Part shown: piece after piece, positions 13,834 to 18,055 of the stretch
How the letters are laid out: every line of letters begins with the position of its first letter
How positions within the stretch are numbered: position 1 is the stretch's first letter
NCBI GenBank assembly: GCA_051746765.1
Contig: JBNJFK010000024.1
Span: 1-18,055 of the forward strand
Direction: 5' to 3'
Origin: JBBEBE01 sp051746765
GTDB lineage: Bacteria; Bacteroidota; Rhodothermia; Balneolales; Balneolaceae
Length of the DNA stretch: 18,055 nt
Notes under the pieces: generated by a model
Seen by the model: the letters and a program-made list of their open reading frames with translations, nothing else
What the model was told of the DNA's origin: nothing
The model's database searches: none
Translations under genes and position numbers: made by a program

Positions 13834-14943
13834 ATGTCTCTGTTTCAACGTGTTCGTGCCCGCCTTCAAGATGAGCTTCTGCTCTTCGTCCTTCTAATTG
13901 CATTTCTGCCGCTCGTTTGGCTAGCCCCCGTTTCTGCCAACGACCTTCCAGACCTGGTAGACTGGAAAACGATCGGAGCTTTGGCCGGACTCATGATCCT
14001 GAGCCGCGGTCTGGAAGAGAGTGGATTTCTGGCCTATGCTGGTCAACGAATTATTTCTGGAATTCGGACAGAAAGAACACTGGCAATCGTTCTGGTTCTC
14101 TTTTCGGCTCTCCTGTCTTCCATCATCACCAATGATGTGGCGCTCTTCGTCGTTGTTCCCATGACACTAAGCCTGGGTATGGTTTCCGAGCTCCCATTGG
14201 GACGTCTCGTAATATTTGAAGCATTCGCCGTCAATGCAGGCTCGGCCATCAGCCCCATCGGGAACCCACAAAACTTGTTTCTCTGGCAGGTCTCGGGAAC
14301 CACCATACCGGAGTTTCTATGGGCCATGACCCCTCTGAGTCTTGTCCTGATGCTGTTGCTTCTGGCAACCACAAGAATGGCATTCCCCAAAAGTCCAATT
14401 GTGGGCAAACATATGCCAACAAACACCGCCATCCAACGAACTCTTCTCTACCCTACCCTTCTTCTCTATCCTGTATTCCTGGTCCTGGTCGACCTCGGAT
14501 TCGCCATGGTCGCAGCCGTTGGCATTCTGGCTGTTTATTGGGTCCTTTATCGTGAGGTTCTGTTTGGCCTCGACTGGCTACTTCTCATGGTCTTTCTGAT
14601 GATGTTTCTGGATCTGGGTCTTCTTTCCCATCTCCCCGTTATTGACGAGCTGGCAAAGAACATCGATGGACTACCGGGTGGAACCTTTTCGATCGCTGTT
14701 CTCCTCTCGCAAGTCATTTCCAATGTTCCCGCGGCCATCTTTCTGGAGAGTTTCACAGAGGACTGGATTCATCTTGCGTGGGGTGTTGCCGTTGGAGGAT
14801 TTGGTCTGGGCATCGGATCCCTTGCCAATCTGATCGCCATACGCCTATCTCGGGGCCACGCTCGGTGGTCCGAGTTTCACGCATGGTCCATTCCGATGTT
14901 GGTCATCGGAGGTGCACTTGCATTCGTACTCCTATTCCTGTGA
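13834..14943 (+). CDS. Anion permease of the ArsB/NhaD (IT) superfamily, SLC13-like
   Basis: A 369-aa polytopic membrane protein, shorter than the permease at the left end and without soluble RCK domains. It has the two repeats of the ion-transporter superfamily: LMILSRGLEESGFLAYAG, SSIITNDVALFVVVPMTL (residues ~87-104) and SAISPIGNPQNLFL (~136-149) in the first half; SQVISNVPAAIFLESF and the C-terminal gap-closing helix in the second. TNDVA and GNPQN are the re-entrant-loop motifs of citrate, arsenite and Na+/H+ carriers. No arsenic genes are adjacent, so the substrate is unknown. The start at 13834 follows a 127-base gap after the DUF2200 gene; no strong ribosome binding site is visible. 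Confidence 0.85.
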   Translation: MSLFQRVRARLQDELLLFVLLIAFLPLVWLAPVSANDLPDLVDWKTIGALAGLMILSRGLEESGFLAYAGQRIISGIRTERTLAIVLVLFSALLSSIITNDVALFVVVPMTLSLGMVSELPLGRLVIFEAFAVNAGSAISPIGNPQNLFLWQVSGTTIPEFLWAMTPLSLVLMLLLLATTRMAFPKSPIVGKHMPTNTAIQRTLLYPTLLLYPVFLVLVDLGFAMVAAVGILAVYWVLYREVLFGLDWLLLMVFLMMFLDLGLLSHLPVIDELAKNIDGLPGGTFSIAVLLSQVISNVPAAIFLESFTEDWIHLAWGVAVGGFGLGIGSLANLIAIRLSRGHARWSEFHAWSIPMLVIGGALAFVLLFL

Positions 14944-14952
14944 CGGTGTCAT

Positions 14953-15021
14953 TCACCCGTTGCCAATTTTAGCGACGATAACCATATTATTTGCGTGAAT
15001 ATCTCTTCCAACGTAGATCAT
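14953..15021 (-). pseudogene. N-terminal fragment of an IS110-family-like transposase
   Basis: On the - strand a good Shine-Dalgarno (AAGGAGG) precedes an ATG followed by MIYVGRDIHANNMVIVAK, four more residues and a TGA. IS110 transposases begin with a RuvC-like DEDD domain whose first catalytic Asp is in a xYVGIDIHKxxxVV motif at the very N-terminus; here Asp7 is kept and Ile before it is Arg. Full proteins are over 300 aa, so the gene is cut after 22 codons, exactly where the sequence becomes the end of the anion permease gene. The strong ribosome binding site and motif position argue against chance, but the match is short. Confidence 0.5.
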
Positions 15022-15159
15022 GAGGTCCTCCTTGGGCTCGTTGTTGGAGGATAACGATCTAGGTGGAAATCTACTTTTTGGATAGATCAATCGTTTCAAC
15101 CGACTGGAATCGTTGAGATTCCCGTTGGATCTTAGAGCCCAGTTTTTTTAAACGCCAAA

Positions 15160-15191
15160 TTGCCATGTGTCCAAAATTCTGATGATATAAT
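15160..15191 (+). promoter_or_regulatory. Candidate promoter of the epimerase-like gene
   Basis: A perfect TATAAT lies at 15186-15191, 75 bases before the start codon, with TTGCCA at 15160-15165. The 20-base spacer is longer than the preferred 17, so only the -10 element is convincing. Bacteroidota-type promoters (TTTG / TAnnTTTG) are not evident here. Confidence 0.3.
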
Positions 15192-15266
15192 AAACCTGAC
15201 GGGCAGAAAGACGTGAATCACCAGGATAGCTTTTACGTAATCGTTCATTAAAAAGGGGGGTAAATC

Positions 15267-16202
15267 ATGCAAACGATATTGGGTTCAGGCGGAGCAATCG
15301 GCATTGAACTGGCAAAAGCTCTAACCGTATACACACAACATATCCGGCTGGTCAGCCGCAACCCCGAAAAAGTGAATTCATCCGATGAATTGATGCAGGC
15401 TGATCTTCTGAATGAAAACGAGGTTCGGAAGGCGGTGGAGGGATCCTCGGTTGTATATCTCACTGCAGGACTTCCGTACGATATTGAGGTGTGGAAGAAA
15501 CAGTGGCCGGTGATCATGTCCAATGTGATCGCTGCCTGTAAAGCACATCAGGCAAAACTGGTGTTTTTTGATAATATCTACATGTACGATAAAAATTATC
15601 TCAACGGTATGACCGAGGAAACACCGGTGAATCCTCCTAGTGAAAAAGGAATCGTAAGAGCCGGACTTGCCTCCAAAATCATGAATGAAGTCAGCGCAGG
15701 CACCTTAAAAGCTCTGATCGCCCGCTCGGCTGATTTTTATGGCCCGGGTATTGAAAATACCAGTCTGCTTACCGAATTGGTGCTGAAACCACTGAGCAAA
15801 GGCAATAAAGCCAACTGGCTGATTTCAGCTGATTACAAGCATTCCTTCACCTATACTCCTGATGCAGGAAAAGCCACCGCCGTACTGGGAAATACGGATG
15901 ATGCGTTCAATCAAGTCTGGCACTTGCCGACGGCATCCAACCCGCCCACCGGAAAGGAATGGACTGACATCGTTGCTTCCGAAATGGGAGCGAAACCGAA
16001 ATACCGTACAGTGTCCAAATTTTTCGTGCAGCTAATGGGATGGTTTTCGCCCGTCATGAAAGAAATGGTTGAAATGCTGTATCAAAATGACAGGGATTAT
16101 GTATTTGACAGCAGCAAGTTTGAAAAACAGTTTGATTTCAAACCAACACCGTATGACGAAGGAATCAGGGAAATCGTAAAAAATGATTATTCCCCCACAT
16201 AG
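15267..16202 (+). CDS. NAD-dependent epimerase/dehydratase-like extended SDR protein
   Basis: A 311-aa protein. MQTILGSGGAIGIELAKAL is the nucleotide-binding loop (Gly6-Gly12), followed by IRLVSRNP, QADLLNENEVRKAVEGSSVVYL, KLVFFDNIYMYDK with the SDR Tyr104-x3-Lys108 pair, and LIARSADFYGPG. This is a recognisable subfamily of sugar-nucleotide epimerase-like proteins common in Bacteroidota, with unknown substrate. A purine-rich AAAAAGGGGGG precedes the ATG. The gene is visibly richer in A and T (AAA, GAA, ATT codons) than neighbours such as the oxidoreductase at 10920 and lies beside an IS110-like fragment, which suggests acquisition from another genome. Cytoplasmic. Confidence 0.85.
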   Translation: MQTILGSGGAIGIELAKALTVYTQHIRLVSRNPEKVNSSDELMQADLLNENEVRKAVEGSSVVYLTAGLPYDIEVWKKQWPVIMSNVIAACKAHQAKLVFFDNIYMYDKNYLNGMTEETPVNPPSEKGIVRAGLASKIMNEVSAGTLKALIARSADFYGPGIENTSLLTELVLKPLSKGNKANWLISADYKHSFTYTPDAGKATAVLGNTDDAFNQVWHLPTASNPPTGKEWTDIVASEMGAKPKYRTVSKFFVQLMGWFSPVMKEMVEMLYQNDRDYVFDSSKFEKQFDFKPTPYDEGIREIVKNDYSPT

Positions 16203-16449
16203 GCCTCCTGCAACAATCCGGATTCACAATTTTGAAACAAGAGTTCCAAGACGGAGTATTCGGAAGTTACCTCTGCCAAAAAGTATTTGCACCCTCCGAA
16301 TAGATACGAGACTGACTTGGAATGCGTCACAGGTTCCAACATCGCTCCACAATCAACTCTCCCCTACATCACAAACCGTTCATTCATTACACGCCGGAAT
16401 TCTTAAATTGAGTAACTATTGTGCAACCAAGAAATAAAGAGATCCGTCC

Positions 16450-16860
16450 ATGAAAACAGGATTCTTCAGTTTGCTACTTGTCTCGGTTCTCCTGACCGGG
16501 TGTTCCAATACAGGTGCGTTTCTGTCTGCCAACCAGACCTTGGTCAATTTGAATGAGGGAAATTATTCGTTGTCCGAACGAAGTGTGACCGGGGAATCGG
16601 AAGCCGCATACGTGCTTGGACTGAGCTACTCGACCGGACTGATGGCATCGACGATTGCAATCGCCCGGGTCGATGGCAGCGAGGCTCTTTATGCCGATGC
16701 GATCACCGACCTTTGGGACAATTATGAAGCAGAGCACGGTGCCATCGAGGGAGAGAAACTGGCTCTGACCAACATACGCTACGACACTGACATCCTGAAC
16801 CTGATCCTCTACACCAAAGTTCGACTCACCATCCGGGCCGATGTAATTGAATTTGACTGA
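16450..16860 (+). CDS. Small lipoprotein, DUF6567-like
   Basis: A 136-aa protein with a lipoprotein signal peptide (FFSLLLVSVLLTGC, Cys18). The mature part has the order seen in a small Bacteroidota lipoprotein family: VNLNEGNYSLSERSVTGESEAAYVLG, a Gly/Ser segment, SEALYADAITDLWD, a helix, then LALTNIRYDTDILNLILYTKVRLTIRADVIEF. I recall this as DUF6567, whose function is unknown; the assignment is by memory of the motif order. It stops 11 bases before the TTG start of the RND/MMPL protein, so the two may be cotranscribed and the lipoprotein could accompany the exporter. A 247-base gap upstream should hold their promoter. Confidence 0.6.
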   Translation: MKTGFFSLLLVSVLLTGCSNTGAFLSANQTLVNLNEGNYSLSERSVTGESEAAYVLGLSYSTGLMASTIAIARVDGSEALYADAITDLWDNYEAEHGAIEGEKLALTNIRYDTDILNLILYTKVRLTIRADVIEFD

Positions 16861-16871
16861 CGCAGGAGTGC

Positions 16872-18055
16872 TTGAATCGATTTTACGCATATCTCGGGCC
16901 CGCCATTCGATTCTGTATTCGATCCCCTGCCCTCATACTTGGGGGTGGGCTCCTACTGGGTGCTATCGGTCTGATCCTTGCGCTTAACCTGCGCATTGAC
17001 AATGACTTCTCCAAGCTCCTTCCCCGTAACTACCCGAGCGTTCAATCCCTGGATAGACTCCGCGACCAGGTCGGAACCACCAACGAAGTAGCCGTTGTCA
17101 TCGAGAGTCCCTCTTTCGAGTTGAACCGGTCCTTCGCCGAACAACTCATTCCGGAAGCGATGACCCTGCGCAACAGAAAAAACGGGGAGCTCTATTTCAA
17201 TCGGGTCGAATATCGAAAGGAGACCGACTTCCTGAAATCCAATGCTCTCTGGTTCGCCACAAGTGAGGAGCTCGAACTCATCGAGACGTTTCTGGATGAA
17301 GAGATCGAGTCTGCACGTTTGGAAACCAACCCCTTCTATTTCGAGCTGGACGACGAACCAAGTGCTGCCGACTCCCTGGGTGACGAACTCCTGCAGGCCT
17401 ACGACGAGCTGGTCGGATCAGAGTACCCGATCTCGGCCGACTCGCTTACCATGGCCATACGATTCTATCCGGCCGGCTCCCAGACTGACATCCAATACAT
17501 CGCCGAGCTCTACGAAGATCTCGGTCATCTCACCGCCCGTTTGGCCGATGAAATGAATCAGCCTGAACTCACCTACGTCCTGGCCGGCCGACTCCTGCGC
17601 ACCCAAATCGAAATCGAGAGTATCTACCTCGATGTTCGAGACTCCTTCGGCGCCGGCGTTGTCATGCTTCTGATGTTGGTCACCGGCTACTTCTTTTACC
17701 GAAACGTCCGGACACGGTCTGGAGGCAAACGCTCCGCCCGAGTACTTCTCTCCGAGCTGACCCGCCTACCGATCACTGCACTGATCATGGCAGTTCCACT
17801 GACAGCAAGTCTCTGCTGGACATTCGGCTTCGCCTGGCTCGCCTTCGGAACACTCAACATCATGACCTCCACTCTGGCACTGCTTCTCTTCGGGATGGGA
17901 ATCGATTTCGGAATCCATTTTTATGCCCGTTACATCGAAGAACGCAGCGAGGGGCACCCCATCAACGACGCAATCGAAACCACCTTCAAAACCACCGGGC
18001 AAGCGATTGCGTCGTTGATGGGGTGCCCGGTGGTTTTGAAGGTGGTTTCGATTGC
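16872..18055 (+). CDS. RND/MMPL-family exporter, N-terminal part (runs off the window)
   Basis: One frame is open from the TGA at 16854-16856 to the window end, giving ~394 residues. The only well placed start is TTG at 16872, with AGGAG at 16864-16868; no ATG is available before the first helix. The order fits RND/MMPL proteins: a cytoplasmic arm, helix 1 (ALILGGGLLLGAIGLILAL, ~24-42), LRIDNDFSKLLP, the signature start of the first periplasmic loop, a ~200-residue soluble domain, then helices from ~260 (VVMLLMLVTGYFFY), ~300 and the charged helix LLFGMGIDFGIHFYARYIEE (~338-357) with the family Asp. Such proteins export lipids, hopanoids or other hydrophobic compounds. The sequence after about 18003 is a fold-back artefact and should not be translated. 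Confidence 0.82.
   Translation, partial: MNRFYAYLGPAIRFCIRSPALILGGGLLLGAIGLILALNLRIDNDFSKLLPRNYPSVQSLDRLRDQVGTTNEVAVVIESPSFELNRSFAEQLIPEAMTLRNRKNGELYFNRVEYRKETDFLKSNALWFATSEELELIETFLDEEIESARLETNPFYFELDDEPSAADSLGDELLQAYDELVGSEYPISADSLTMAIRFYPAGSQTDIQYIAELYEDLGHLTARLADEMNQPELTYVLAGRLLRTQIEIESIYLDVRDSFGAGVVMLLMLVTGYFFYRNVRTRSGGKRSARVLLSELTRLPITALIMAVPLTASLCWTFGFAWLAFGTLNIMTSTLALLLFGMGIDFGIHFYARYIEERSEGHPINDAIETTFKTTGQAIASLMGCPVVLKVVSI
17952..18055. repeat. Terminal fold-back: two inverted copies of the preceding ~50 bases
   Basis: The 25 bases 18004-18028 are the exact reverse complement of 17952-17976, and the 31 bases 18025-18055 are the exact reverse complement of 17970-18000. The order is A-B-A'-B', with the junction of A' and B' sharing GCCC. 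The RND reading frame should continue differently from about 18003. This is most simply a chimeric or snap-back read end or an assembly error at a contig terminus, not biology. Confidence 0.9.

Larger units (their letters stand above)
14944..15266. other. 323-bp region holding an IS110-like transposase start and its upstream DNA
   Basis: No full gene lies here. On the - strand 14953-15021 is the start of an IS110-like transposase (separate entry). The 245 bases upstream of that start are non-coding, AT-rich in the right half, and contain a hairpin: GGAATC (15106-15111), loop GTTGA, GATTCC (15117-15122), with outer pairs CAAC (15097-15100) and GTTG (15124-15127). A T7 run follows on the + strand at 15143-15149. 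The right end should carry the promoter of the epimerase-like gene at 15267. Confidence 0.5.

Noticed and set aside
16257..16302. Inverted repeat TATTCGGA / TCCGAATA after the epimerase-like gene as terminator
   Set aside because: The arms are 8 bp with a 30-base loop and no T run; not distinguishable from chance.

Overview
The window is about 18 kb of protein-coding bacterial DNA from a draft contig. It begins inside a gene, contains a 10-base N gap (4269-4278), and ends in an aberrant fold-back sequence. Gene content points to the Bacteroidota/Rhodothermota/Balneolota side of the FCB group: an M56 (BlaR1-like) peptidase fused to a TonB C-terminal domain, a DUF2911 lipoprotein, a small lipoprotein resembling DUF6567, a COG3964-type secreted amidohydrolase, and few strong Shine-Dalgarno sites. 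The phylum is an inference; no rRNA or tRNA is present to settle it.

Layout. Positions 1-4056 (+ strand) hold the end of a beta-propeller protein, an SLC13-type anion transporter with two RCK_C domains, an isoprenylcysteine-methyltransferase-like membrane protein, a Phd/ParE toxin-antitoxin pair and a type II haloacid dehalogenase-like HAD protein. A GDCCVxC zinc-ribbon protein (- strand, crossing the N gap) and a thioredoxin follow. Positions 4976-8626 (- strand) form a likely catabolic cluster: a secreted amidohydrolase, a remnant of a PQQ-dependent sugar dehydrogenase, a secreted CBM9-like protein and a GntP permease.

Positions 8641-8885 are the most interesting non-coding part. A 22-bp perfect palindrome, probably the BlaI operator, lies upstream of blaI-blaR1 (+). 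On the - strand the same region holds a Shine-Dalgarno-preceded 7-codon ORF, then a strong hairpin with a T tract ending about 15 bases before the amidohydrolase start. This looks like an attenuated leader.

Positions 8886-18055 (+) hold blaI and the M56-TonB gene, a broken XRE/HigA-like antitoxin end, a QorB-like oxidoreductase, a VapBC pair whose 59-aa antitoxin is easily missed, the DUF2911 lipoprotein, an N-terminally truncated DUF2200 gene, a second anion permease, the start of an IS110-like transposase, an AT-richer epimerase-like gene that may be imported, a small lipoprotein and a partial RND/MMPL exporter. Two toxin-antitoxin loci, a third broken antitoxin and at least three other gene fragments mark the region as subject to gene turnover. 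I see no tRNA, rRNA, CRISPR array or prophage, and no clear undescribed multi-gene system.
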